DNA from: Acinetobacter sp. WCHAc010034
GTDB taxonomy: Bacteria > Pseudomonadota > Gammaproteobacteria > Pseudomonadales > Moraxellaceae
Reading direction: 5' to 3'
Length of the DNA: 64,000 nt
Assembly (NCBI RefSeq): GCF_001696615.3
Contig: NZ_CP032279.1
Location: forward strand, 1,240,001 to 1,304,000
Made by a program: the position numbers and the translations under genes. The notes below the pieces were generated by a model. That model did no database searches and was not told the DNA's origin. It saw nothing but the letters and a program-made list of their open reading frames with translations. Each line of letters begins with the position of its first letter. Within the stretch, counting starts at the first letter, position 1. Positions 36,240 to 44,726 of this stretch are shown here, piece by piece.

Positions 36240-38384
36240 ATGAGCGCAATTCAATACCATAAAAATGCGGACCAGATTGTGATCCTGACTCTTGATTCTG
36301 CGGGGCAGTCTGCCAATACCATGAATGCGGAATTCCGCAGCGCGCTGGATGAAACAGTGCAAAGGCTGAAAGCGGAAACCGGGCTGAACGGCATTATATT
36401 CCGCTCCGCCAAAAAAACCTTCTTTGCTGGCGGCGATCTGGATGAACTGATTCAGGTTCAGCCTGAACAGGCCGCCGGATTTTTCAGCATGGTGGAAAAG
36501 CTCAAAGCGGACTTGCGCGCGGTTGAAACCTTAGGCGTGCCTGTGGCGGCGGCCTTGAACGGCACTGCGCTGGGCGGCGGCTGGGAGCTGGCTTTAGGCT
36601 GCCATTACCGCATTGCTTTAAATGACCCCAAAGCCAAGTTCGGCCTGCCGGAAGTCACCTTGGGCCTGCTGCCGGGCGGCGGCGGCATTGTGCGCATGGT
36701 GCGCCTGCTTGGCCTGCAGACTGCCTTGCCCCTGCTGCTGGAAGGCCGGCAGTTCGGCGTTGCGCAAGCCCAGGCGCTGGGGCTGATTCACGATACGGCG
36801 GATTCTGAACAGGCGCTGCTGGACAAAGCGATGGCCTGGATTAAAGCCAACCCGCTGTCCGCAAAAGCGTCGCAGCAGCCCTTTGACGCCAAAGGCTATA
36901 AAATTCCCGGCGGCGGCCCGGAAAGCCCCGCGGCTGCGCAAATGCTGGCGGTTGCGCCTGCCATGCTGCGCGATAAAACCAAAGGCTGCTACCCGGCGCC
37001 TGAAGCGATTCTGGCCGCCGCCGTGGAAGGCGCGCAGGTTGATGTGGAGACCGCGCTGACCATTGAATCACGCTACTTCACCTATCTGGCTACCGGGCAA
37101 ATTGCCAAGAACATGATTGGCGCATTCTGGCATGGCCTGAACGCCATTAAAGCCGGTGCCAGCCGCCCTCAAGGCATTGCGAAATGGCAGGCAGCCAAAA
37201 TCGGCGTACTGGGCGCAGGCATGATGGGCGCCGGCATTGCCTACGCCGCGGCCTGCAAAGGCATTGCCGTGGTGCTGAAAGATGTTTCGCTGGAAAATGC
37301 CGAAAAAGGCAAAGCTTACAGCCAAACGCTTTTGGACCGGCAGGTTGCTCAAGGGCGCATCAGCGCTGAACAGCGCAGCCGGATTTTAAACCTGATTACT
37401 CCGACAGCCTCGGCTGCAGACCTGCAGGGCTGCGGGCTGATCATTGAAGCGGTATTTGAAAATCCGCAGCTGAAAGCTGAAGTGACGCAGGAAGCGGAAG
37501 CCTATTTGGCCGGCGGCGGCCTGATGGCGTCCAACACCTCGACTTTGCCGATCAGCGAGTTGGCCAAAGCCTCGAAAAATGCGCAGAACTTCATCGGCCT
37601 GCATTTCTTCAGCCCCGTGGATAAAATGCAGCTGGTGGAAATCATCAAAGGGCAAGCCACCTCTGCAGAAGCTTTGGCCAAAGCCTATGACTTCGTGCAG
37701 CAGATCGGCAAAATCCCGATTGTGGTGAATGACCGGCGCGGCTTTTTTACCAGCCGCGTCTTCGGCACTTTTGTGCAGGAAGGCCTGCGCCTGCTGGCCG
37801 AAGGCGTGCATCCAGCCCGCATTGAAATGGCGGCCTTGAAAGCCGGCATGCCGGTTGGCCCGCTGGCGATTCAGGATGAAGTGTCGCTGAGCCTGTCCGA
37901 ACATGTCGCGGATGAAACCCGCAAGGCGCTGCGGGCGCAAGGCCAAGAGCTGCCGCTGTCCGGCGCCGATGAAGTCATTCGGCGCATGATTCATGAATTC
38001 GGACGCAAAGGCAAAGCTGCCGGCGCGGGCTTTTATGACTATCCGGAAGGCGGCAAAAAGCAGCTGTGGGACGGCTTGAATTGCTGGAAAAAAGACACTG
38101 ATGTTCCAGAGCAGGAAATGATTGACCGCTTTCTGTTTGTGCAGGCTTTGGATGCCCTGCGCTGCCTGGAGGAAGGCGTGCTGGAATCCGCTGTAGACAG
38201 CAATATCGGCTCTATTTTCGGCATCGGATTTGCGCCGTGGACCGGCGGCGCTTTGCAGTTCCTCAATCAGTATGGCTTGGAAAAAGCCCTGCTCCGCGCC
38301 AATACGCTGCAGGCCAAATACGGCGAACGCTTTAAAGCGCCGCAGATGCTGCGCGACAAAGCCGCTCAGGGCGGAAAAATCTAA
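36240..38384 (+). CDS. Fused enoyl-CoA hydratase / 3-hydroxyacyl-CoA dehydrogenase (FadJ/FadB-like)
   Basis: The start ATG at 36240 follows AAGGAG that overlaps the thiolase stop; a longer frame inside the thiolase gene is not used. The 714-residue protein has an N-terminal crotonase domain (GTALGGGWELALGC; GLPEVTLGLLPG with the catalytic Glu). A Rossmann domain starts at GVLGAGMMGAGIA, and the dehydrogenase has FIGLHFFSPV and a C-terminal helical domain. It hydrates enoyl-CoA and oxidises hydroxyacyl-CoA with NAD in fatty-acid breakdown, feeding the upstream thiolase. Confidence 0.92.
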   Translation: MSAIQYHKNADQIVILTLDSAGQSANTMNAEFRSALDETVQRLKAETGLNGIIFRSAKKTFFAGGDLDELIQVQPEQAAGFFSMVEKLKADLRAVETLGVPVAAALNGTALGGGWELALGCHYRIALNDPKAKFGLPEVTLGLLPGGGGIVRMVRLLGLQTALPLLLEGRQFGVAQAQALGLIHDTADSEQALLDKAMAWIKANPLSAKASQQPFDAKGYKIPGGGPESPAAAQMLAVAPAMLRDKTKGCYPAPEAILAAAVEGAQVDVETALTIESRYFTYLATGQIAKNMIGAFWHGLNAIKAGASRPQGIAKWQAAKIGVLGAGMMGAGIAYAAACKGIAVVLKDVSLENAEKGKAYSQTLLDRQVAQGRISAEQRSRILNLITPTASAADLQGCGLIIEAVFENPQLKAEVTQEAEAYLAGGGLMASNTSTLPISELAKASKNAQNFIGLHFFSPVDKMQLVEIIKGQATSAEALAKAYDFVQQIGKIPIVVNDRRGFFTSRVFGTFVQEGLRLLAEGVHPARIEMAALKAGMPVGPLAIQDEVSLSLSEHVADETRKALRAQGQELPLSGADEVIRRMIHEFGRKGKAAGAGFYDYPEGGKKQLWDGLNCWKKDTDVPEQEMIDRFLFVQALDALRCLEEGVLESAVDSNIGSIFGIGFAPWTGGALQFLNQYGLEKALLRANTLQAKYGERFKAPQMLRDKAAQGGKI

Positions 38385-38447
38385 GCCTCCTGAATCCAGC
38401 CCAGCGCCGCGCAGGCCTTTGGGCTGAATCTGGCGCATCAGCCGCTG

Positions 38448-39152
38448 TCATCCTGATGCATTGCGGATTCTGGCAACATTGCGGTTCATCAGATAGCGCA
38501 CCAGCAGGCGGAAGGTCAGCGCCTGCAGACCGCTCAGCTGCTGCTGATGCTGCCTGAAAAAATCATCCGGCGCATCAAACACGCCGAAATCCTGATTGAT
38601 GCCTTTATCCTGAATAAATGTATGATTTAAATTCCACTCAACTGGCGGGCTGTCCATGCAGTCGGTAAAGACGCCATAGCCGCAAAAAGCCCCTTTGCGC
38701 TCAGGATGGGCTTTCTGCAGCTGCTGCAGATAGGGCAAATCCAGAATCACCCCTTCTAAAATATACCACTGATCATTGACATGCACTTCAGCCCAGCTGT
38801 GCAGAATATTCCGCGGCGAAAGCCGGTACCACAGGCCGCGGATTGCCCCGCGCTGCAGCGCCTTATCAATCGTGAATCCGTGAATGCGGCTGGGCAAGCC
38901 GGCCGCGCGCAGCAGGGCCATCAGCAATACGGTTTTGGTATTGCACTGCCCATAGCCGTCCCGCAGCACCTCAGAAGCGCGCAGATCATCTGCGCGGTTA
39001 TAGCCGAACGGAATCTCATCCCGGACAAAGTTATACACTGCCCTGACTCTGGAGATGCTGTCCAGCGCCAGCCATTGGCGCTGCTGAATCAGCTGCTGCA
39101 GCGCCTCATTGGAAAAATCCAGCAGCGGTGTTTCATCCAAATAACGCTTCAT
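38448..39152 (-). CDS. Transglutaminase-like superfamily protein
   Basis: I place the start at the ATG at 39152, which follows AAGAAGG, rather than at an upstream in-frame codon. The 234-residue product has the papain-like triad of the transglutaminase core: Cys in GYGQCNTKTVLL, His in ILHSWAEV and Asp in VILDLPY. There is no signal peptide. Members act as cysteine proteases or isopeptidases; the substrate here is unknown. It is convergent with the beta-oxidation operon. Confidence 0.75.
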   Translation of the reverse strand: MKRYLDETPLLDFSNEALQQLIQQRQWLALDSISRVRAVYNFVRDEIPFGYNRADDLRASEVLRDGYGQCNTKTVLLMALLRAAGLPSRIHGFTIDKALQRGAIRGLWYRLSPRNILHSWAEVHVNDQWYILEGVILDLPYLQQLQKAHPERKGAFCGYGVFTDCMDSPPVEWNLNHTFIQDKGINQDFGVFDAPDDFFRQHQQQLSGLQALTFRLLVRYLMNRNVARIRNASG

Positions 39153-39353
39153 CTGTTGCCCTTCTTGCCTGTTGATGCTGCAGTACAAACTATGGAGCAG
39201 ATCCAAGGTCAAGCCTTAAAAATTAAGCACATGCATTAGCCCGGCGGAGGCCGCGCCGGGCTAAAAATGATTTATGGGCTTAGGATTCCTAGATATTTAT
39301 GTTATAAAGTTGCATGTTTTTAGATTTATTTTTATCCGATTGAGTATGCTGCT

Positions 39354-39695
39354 ATGACTGATCATTCATCTCCTGAAAAATCGCCTTGGGGCTGGAAAGC
39401 ACTGATTATTTTCTGCATTTTGGGCGGACTGTTCATGCTGTTTTTCTGGCTTGCGGTCAGCAATGAACCGGACTACATGCCAAGCCAGCAAAGCAAGCAG
39501 AGTACGCAGCAGCATGCATTTAAAAATGCGCCTGCGATGTCTGAAGAGGCAATGGCTGAAGCGCAAAAGCAGAAAGAAGCCCGTGAAGCCGGCGCGCCTG
39601 CGCCTGCCGGAGAGCATCAGATGCTGGCTGCCGAGCACGCAGCGATGGAAGGCATGCAGCATGAGCCTGCATCCGGCAGCGCGCACAGCCGCTGA
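39354..39695 (+). CDS. Single-span membrane protein of unknown function
   Basis: A 113-residue protein with one hydrophobic segment at about residues 14-36 (ALIIFCILGGLFMLFFWLAV) and a long hydrophilic Gln/Ala/Glu/His-rich tail. The tail is probably periplasmic. Core-type codon use and a strong terminator behind it support a real gene. No family recognised. Confidence 0.6.
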   Translation: MTDHSSPEKSPWGWKALIIFCILGGLFMLFFWLAVSNEPDYMPSQQSKQSTQQHAFKNAPAMSEEAMAEAQKQKEAREAGAPAPAGEHQMLAAEHAAMEGMQHEPASGSAHSR

Positions 39696-39714
39696 TTGAT
39701 TTCAGATGATCCGG

Positions 39715-39745
39715 AAAAAGCGCTGATTCTGATCAGCGCTTTTTT
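39715..39745 (+). terminator. Rho-independent terminator
   Basis: AGCGCTGAT (39719-39727) and ATCAGCGCT (39732-39740) pair around TCTG, with flanking A and T runs. Confidence 0.88.
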
Positions 39746-39929
39746 ATTGCCGATATGCCGCGCTGAAAGGCTGCCTGCCAAACCAGCTGAATCAACCGCA
39801 TGACTTGACAGAAAAGCAGGCGGCATAAGATGTAATGCTGATCAGTTAAAGAATTTCGCAATAAAGTCCTTAACTTTTAGGGCTATTCACGGCGGAGTCT
39901 TACCGTTTTTAAATTGAATTTTTGGAGCT

Positions 39930-40062
39930 CGTTTTGTTCTTTTGTTTCGCCAAAAGAACCAAAAACATTTGTCATCCGCAAAACCTGTTCACTTTCTGCA
40001 CTTACATAACTATATTTGCAAAAACAGTCCATTTAAAAGACCACGCAGGTCGCGGATGACAT
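39930..40062. repeat. Nested palindromic intergenic element
   Basis: An inner palindrome (39932-39943 with 39952-39964, built on GTTCTTTT/AAAAGAAC) lies beside a wider inverted pair TGTCATCCGC (39970-39979) and GCGGATGACA (40052-40061). No ORF in the 39700-40166 gap is credible. It looks like a dispersed intergenic repeat or MITE-like sequence. Confidence 0.5.
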
Positions 40063-40166
40063 TTCCGCGTATCAAATACAATCTAGGATTTAAAAAGAAA
40101 ATACCAGCCAATGTCTTAATTGACAGGCATTATAGATGCGCATTTAAGCCGGCCGTGGCCTAAAGT

Positions 40167-40589
40167 TTAAAGTTTTATCCGCATATCAATATGCGCAATG
40201 CCGCAGTCCAGATATTGCGCGCCTTCGACAGCAAAGCCCAGCCCGGCATAAAACTGCACCGCATGCACCTGCGATGACAGCTTTAAAAATTCACGGCGCT
40301 GCAGCCGGGCCTGACGCATGATTTCCAGCATCAGCAGCCGGCCTATGCCCTGCCCGCGGTACGGCTTCAGCACCGCCACCCGGCCTATGCTGTTATTCGG
40401 CAGCAGGCGCGCGGCCGCAATGGGCCGGCCTTGATCTAAAACAATAAAATGCTGCGAGATGGCATCCTGCGCATCCCACTCATCTTCAGGCGCAATCTGC
40501 TGTTCCTGAATGAATACCTGTTCACGCACCGGCGCAGCCTCCGCCTGCAGCTGCGCCCATGCGCCGGAAATAATCTTAAAGTCCGCCAT
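40167..40589 (-). CDS. GNAT-family N-acetyltransferase
   Basis: A 140-residue acetyl-CoA-dependent acyltransferase of the small YjcF/ElaA-like type. The ATG at 40589 follows AGAGG; the preceding GTG is less likely. The acetyl-CoA loop is RVAVLKPYRGQGIGRLLM, and the C-terminal FYAGLGFAVEG matches the family. Substrate unknown. It lies 9 bp after the methyltransferase stop on the same strand and is probably co-transcribed with it. Confidence 0.82.
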   Translation of the reverse strand: MADFKIISGAWAQLQAEAAPVREQVFIQEQQIAPEDEWDAQDAISQHFIVLDQGRPIAAARLLPNNSIGRVAVLKPYRGQGIGRLLMLEIMRQARLQRREFLKLSSQVHAVQFYAGLGFAVEGAQYLDCGIAHIDMRIKL

Positions 40590-40598
40590 CACTGCCTC

Positions 40599-41819
40599 TC
40601 AGCACTTGCAGCCGATATTCTGCTGATCCCACTGGTCATTCAGCAGCAGCTCCAAGGAATGCTTTTGAATGCCGTACATTTCCTTCAAAGCCTGTATCTG
40701 CGCCAAAACTTCCGGATCAGGCGCGGTAAAACCGCTGCGCTTGGTCGCCAGAATCATCTTGTTTTTGCTGGTATGCTCCAGCGCCACAAATTCAAAAACT
40801 TTGGTGTCATAGCCGTAGGCTTTCAGCAGCAGCGCGCGGATGGTATCGGTCAGCATTTCCGCCTGCTGGCCGGCGTGAATGCCGAACTGCAGCATCGGCG
40901 CCAGCACTTTCGGGCTGCGCAACTGCGGGCGCAGCTCCTTGTGGCAGCACGGCGCACACATAATCATCTGCGCATTGAGGCGAATGCCGCTGTGTATGGC
41001 AAAGTCGGTGGCCACGTCACAGGCATGCAGCGCAATCATCACATCCAGCTGCTTTGGCGCATAGGTGCGCACATCGCCCTGAAAAAAGTCCAGCTGCGCA
41101 AAGCCGGATGCCTCGGCAGCCTCCCGGCAGAATTCCACCATTTTCGGATTCAGCTCGACCCCGGTAACAAAAGGCGCCTGCAGCTGCTTGGCCAAATAGT
41201 CATACAGGGCAAAAGTCAAATAGCCTTTGCCTGCGCCGAAATCCACCACATGCAGCGGCCGGTCCGCGCCTTGAATCTGCTCCACTGCGCCGGCGCAAAT
41301 TTCAACAAATTTATTGATCTGCTTCCATTTCCGCGCCATGCTGGGAATAATCTGCGCTTTGGCGTCGGCAATGCCCAGCAGCTGCAGGAACGGGCTGTCC
41401 TGATCGACATAGCGGCGCTTGGCGCGGTCATGGCCCTGCTGCTCTTGGCCGGGCTTAGCCTCCGGCTTGAGCTGGCTGACAGTCAGCAGGGCTTTTTTCC
41501 GGTTCTTTTTCAGCTGCAGCTCTTCATCTGCGGTAAACAGGTTGGCCTGCCTGCAGCGCTGCAGCAGCTCAGCCGCTTGAGCCGCGGCCTGATTTAAAGG
41601 ATAATTCTTGGTCACATCCTGCGTTTTATAGCGGTACAGGCAGCTCATAACCTGTTCATTCTGCAGGGAAATGACCCGCAATGTGATTTTCTCCAGCTGT
41701 TCAAGCTCGCCCTTGTACTGGCTGAGGATTAGGCGCTCGAAGCGCTGCGCATCAACGGCTTGCTGAAACGCATCTAAGAACTGCTGTTCCTGTGGAAAAA
41801 GGGGAGCCGGAGCGGACAT
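40599..41819 (-). CDS. SAM-dependent methyltransferase (Methyltransf_32-like)
   Basis: A 406-residue protein with SAM-binding motif VDFGAGKGYLTFAL, acidic VTGVELNPKMV, then ALHACDVATDFAI and CCHKELR. This set is seen in the METTL25-like/Methyltransf_32 group. It has a helical N-terminal region (about 1-150) and ends in Cys-Lys-Cys. The substrate is not predictable from sequence; RNA is one possibility. Confidence 0.78.
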   Translation of the reverse strand: MSAPAPLFPQEQQFLDAFQQAVDAQRFERLILSQYKGELEQLEKITLRVISLQNEQVMSCLYRYKTQDVTKNYPLNQAAAQAAELLQRCRQANLFTADEELQLKKNRKKALLTVSQLKPEAKPGQEQQGHDRAKRRYVDQDSPFLQLLGIADAKAQIIPSMARKWKQINKFVEICAGAVEQIQGADRPLHVVDFGAGKGYLTFALYDYLAKQLQAPFVTGVELNPKMVEFCREAAEASGFAQLDFFQGDVRTYAPKQLDVMIALHACDVATDFAIHSGIRLNAQMIMCAPCCHKELRPQLRSPKVLAPMLQFGIHAGQQAEMLTDTIRALLLKAYGYDTKVFEFVALEHTSKNKMILATKRSGFTAPDPEVLAQIQALKEMYGIQKHSLELLLNDQWDQQNIGCKC

Positions 41820-41921
41820 AAGTAAAACCTGAAAAGAATTGCATCTGAAGTTTAAATCTTCTTACGCCAAATGCAAAATTGAATTACTATACACCTGTAT
41901 ATTTATATTGAGCGACATTAA

Positions 41922-42569
41922 ATGATAAACAACGCTCCACTAGTTCCCGATTATGACCCGCTGGAAGAGCGCCTGAACTTCCTCAGCCACGGCGCAGGCG
42001 CGGCCTTGGCGCTGATTGCCGGCATTTTCTTAATTATTAAAGGCGCTTACCTGCCTGCCGGGCAATGGTTCGGGCTGTGGGTCTATGCGCTGAGCATGGT
42101 GCTGCTGTTTTCCGCATCGGCGCTGTACCATATGGCCGTCACCGCAGACCGGCGCTATTTTTATAAAAAACTCGACCACACCGCAATTTATTATTTGATT
42201 GCCGGCACCTATACGCCCTTCCTCTCCATCGCCCTGCCGACCGCAAAAGCCCATTACCTGCTGATTGCGCTGTGGGTGATCGCCATTATAGGAACACTGT
42301 TCAAGTTAATTTTCATTCATTCTTTCCAGAAAATTTCCCTGTTCGCCTATTTGGCCATGGGCTGGCTGGCGCTATTGGTGATTGACGACATGCAGCGCTT
42401 CCTCAGCGCTCAAGCCTTGACCTGGCTGATTGCTGGCGGGATTTCCTACACCGTCGGCGCATTGTTTTATGCATTAAAAAGAGTAAGATATGCTCATGCT
42501 ATCTGGCATATTTTTGTACTGATAGGTGCAGGATCACATTTTCTGGCCATCTATCTGTACGTGATTTAA
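41922..42569 (+). CDS. Hemolysin III family membrane protein (PAQR, YqfA-like)
   Basis: A 215-residue seven-helix membrane protein with family motifs: EERLNFLSHGAGA near the N-terminus, SALYHM with KKLDHTAIYYLIAGTYTP in the middle, and HAIWHIFVLIGAGSHFLA at the end; these His/Asp residues bind a metal in PAQR proteins. Its role in bacteria is poorly defined. The stop is immediately followed by the remnant of an MFS transporter. Confidence 0.87.
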   Translation: MINNAPLVPDYDPLEERLNFLSHGAGAALALIAGIFLIIKGAYLPAGQWFGLWVYALSMVLLFSASALYHMAVTADRRYFYKKLDHTAIYYLIAGTYTPFLSIALPTAKAHYLLIALWVIAIIGTLFKLIFIHSFQKISLFAYLAMGWLALLVIDDMQRFLSAQALTWLIAGGISYTVGALFYALKRVRYAHAIWHIFVLIGAGSHFLAIYLYVI

Positions 42570-42571
42570 TC

Positions 42572-43033
42572 CCCTCATTCTGCATTTCAGCGACCCTGTG
42601 CTTTGCCACCTTCATTCTGCTGTCTGCAGTCCTGGCGGAAAAATTCGGGCGCAAAGCCACCTCTATTGCCGTATGCGCAATTTCCGCGCTGTTCGGCTTA
42701 GCCTTCGCGCCGCTGCTGGAGTCCGGCCATACCGCAGCTGTGCTGCTGTTCCTGTGCATCGGCTTATCCATCATGGGCCTGACTTACGGCCCGATCGGCA
42801 CGGTACTGTCCGAAATTTTCCCGATTTCAGTGCGCTACACCGGCTCGGCTTTAACCTTCAATTTGGCCGGCATTTTCGGCGCTTCTTTTGCGCCGCTGAT
42901 CGCCACCAAGCTGGCGACTGAATACGGCCTGTACGCGGTCGGCTACTACCTGACCGCCGCCTCGCTGCTTTCACTGGCCGCCTTCCTGATGATCCGTGAA
43001 ACCAAAAACGATGACGTCAACAGCCAGATTTAA
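42572..43033 (+). pseudogene. 5'-truncated MFS (MHS group) transporter
   Basis: An open frame without a start begins right after the hemolysin III stop and reads LCFATFILLSAVLAEKFGRK, then GLTYGPIGTVLSEIFP and VRYTGSALTFNLAGI, ending MIRETKN. This is the C-terminal third of a metabolite/H+ symporter of the ProP/ShiA type. The first eight or so helices are missing. The 3' end and its terminator are intact, so a deletion fused it to the hemolysin III locus. Confidence 0.8.
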
Positions 43034-43047
43034 GGCGCCGCCATCAA

Positions 43048-43077
43048 AAAAAGCCGGCGCATTGGCGCCGGCTTTTT
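43048..43077 (+). terminator. Terminator of the truncated MFS gene
   Basis: AAAAAGCCGGCGC (43048-43060) pairs perfectly with GCGCCGGCTTTTT (43065-43077) around ATTG. Confidence 0.9.
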
Positions 43078-43097
43078 CATCTAAAAAACTGCACAGC

Positions 43098-43445
43098 CTA
43101 GCTGGACTGCTGCTGCGCTTCCATCATGAGCTGGTAGGTATCGGCAAAGACTTCGCGGTCGCCGCCGGAATTGTAGTAGCTGGGCACAATATAGCTCACC
43201 AGCTGCTGATGGCCCTCATGGAAATACAGCACATTCACGCAGGGCTCAATATCATGCTCAGACAGGCCATTCTGCGCGGCCAGCTGTTCAAATTTCTGAT
43301 AGAACCGCGCTGCAAATGCGCTGTCCCCTGCATCCGGAGCGGCGGAAAACTCCTGCTCCAGCTGCTTTAACCCCTGCTCCAGCCGCGCAGACTGCTGCTC
43401 AGTGAGCCCGAATAGCGTTCCAACTTCTTTATGAAATTCCAGCAT
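43098..43445 (-). CDS. Hypothetical cytoplasmic protein
   Basis: A 115-residue acidic, mostly helical protein (GLTEQQSARLEQGLKQLEQE; NVLYFHEGHQQLVSYIVPSY). No signal peptide or membrane segment. Codon use is of core type. I do not recognise the family. The metallophosphoesterase gene lies upstream, on the same strand. Confidence 0.6.
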   Translation of the reverse strand: MLEFHKEVGTLFGLTEQQSARLEQGLKQLEQEFSAAPDAGDSAFAARFYQKFEQLAAQNGLSEHDIEPCVNVLYFHEGHQQLVSYIVPSYYNSGGDREVFADTYQLMMEAQQQSS

Positions 43446-43612
43446 ATATTTATACTCTTATTCTTAAACATGCAGTGCGTCAAAGCCTTGCGCTCAGAAC
43501 CAGCATATAGGCGCATATTGAAGAAAATATGACACCGCCGCCGCTTCAAACGCCGCGCTCAGCTGCCTTTTAATATAATGACAGTTTTGCGCAAAAAACA
43601 AGCATTTTATCT

Positions 43613-44623
43613 TTATATCAATTCTATCATGTCAATGGTCGGCGGCACCCGGAAGCGCAGCGGCACGCCGACCATGCCGGTGCCTACGCTGACAAAGACA
43701 TCGGCATGCTCATGCCGGTACAGGCCTTTTTTATGGCCCAGAATCGATACTTTTTTCATAACATAGTCGGTCAGCCACGGCAGCTCCACCTGCCCGCCGT
43801 GGGTATGCCCGGACAGCATCAGCGGGCGCGACGGCAGCGCAGGAACCATGTCCACGGTATCCGGGTTATGCGACAGAATCACCCACGGCTTGTCCTGAGG
43901 CAGTTCCGGCATAAAGCGCATATCGGCCTTGCCCGCCCATAAGTCGCCAATGCCGATCAGGCGGAATTCATTGAACTCCACCACCTGGCCTTCAATGTCC
44001 ATCACATTGTTCAGCGCCAGCGCATTGCGCAGCAGAGCCTGAATCGGCGGGCCGGGATACTGCTCGTCATGATTGCCGTTGACCGAATACACCGGCGCAT
44101 GAATTTCCTTCAGCACCGCCAGCTCCTGCGCCAGGGTATTTTCCGGCTCATAGGTCCAGTCGCCGGCCACCACCACCAGATCCGGCTGGGCCTGATTCAA
44201 TTTGCTGACAATCTGCTTCAGCTGGCGCTCATGGCCGGAGAACAGCCCGATATGCAGGTCGGCCACCAAGGCGATTTTGACCGGCTTCAGCAGTCTTTTA
44301 TCGGCATGCAGCTGATAGCGCGTGGTCTTGACATGCACCAGATGCGGCTCAATAAAGCGCGCATAGCAGAACACCCCTGAAACTAAAAATACGAATGCGG
44401 CTTCATGCAGCGAGTAATAGCCGCTCCAGCCGGCATACATGCTGAAGAAAAACAGCGGAATAAGCAGATAGGAAAGGTAAAATGCCAGCAGGTGCACAAA
44501 GGCTTTAAAGGGATGGATGGTTTCCGTGCGGGACTGGCTCAGCCACGCCTGGGAAACGCCCCACAGCGCCAGCAGCCCCATGCCCAGGTAAAAATACAAC
44601 ACCACGGAATTCAAATCCCACAT
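43613..44623 (-). CDS. Membrane-anchored metallophosphoesterase
   Basis: The ATG at 44623 follows GGGGA and begins MWDLNSVVLYFY. Of 336 residues the first roughly 110 hold three or four hydrophobic segments. The catalytic domain then shows the calcineurin-like metal motifs ADLHIG, AGDWTYE, NGNHDE, LSHNPD and SGHTHGGQ. Related YkuE/YaeI-type enzymes act on lipid-linked phosphates such as UDP-diacylglucosamine; the substrate here is not proven. Confidence 0.85.
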   Translation of the reverse strand: MWDLNSVVLYFYLGMGLLALWGVSQAWLSQSRTETIHPFKAFVHLLAFYLSYLLIPLFFFSMYAGWSGYYSLHEAAFVFLVSGVFCYARFIEPHLVHVKTTRYQLHADKRLLKPVKIALVADLHIGLFSGHERQLKQIVSKLNQAQPDLVVVAGDWTYEPENTLAQELAVLKEIHAPVYSVNGNHDEQYPGPPIQALLRNALALNNVMDIEGQVVEFNEFRLIGIGDLWAGKADMRFMPELPQDKPWVILSHNPDTVDMVPALPSRPLMLSGHTHGGQVELPWLTDYVMKKVSILGHKKGLYRHEHADVFVSVGTGMVGVPLRFRVPPTIDMIELI

Positions 44624-44726
44624 ACCAATCCCCAACAATTTGACCGGACGGATTTCACCGTCCTGATATTTATCTTTTCATAGCTGGCAATTATACTCAA
44701 TTCTAATTTTCCGATTTTCCGCACGC

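Noticed and set aside
37386..38438. Long open frame (about 350 codons) antisense to the FadJ-like gene
   Set aside because: A shadow of GC-rich codon structure; the plus strand has clear catalytic motifs throughout.
39942..40163. 73-codon open frame in the intergenic palindromic region
   Set aside because: Its sequence is largely made of the palindromic repeat, with no ribosome-binding site.
40449..41597. Long plus-strand open frame antisense to the methyltransferase gene
   Set aside because: Low-complexity Arg/Gln/Leu/His translation typical of antisense frames; the minus strand carries SAM-binding motifs.
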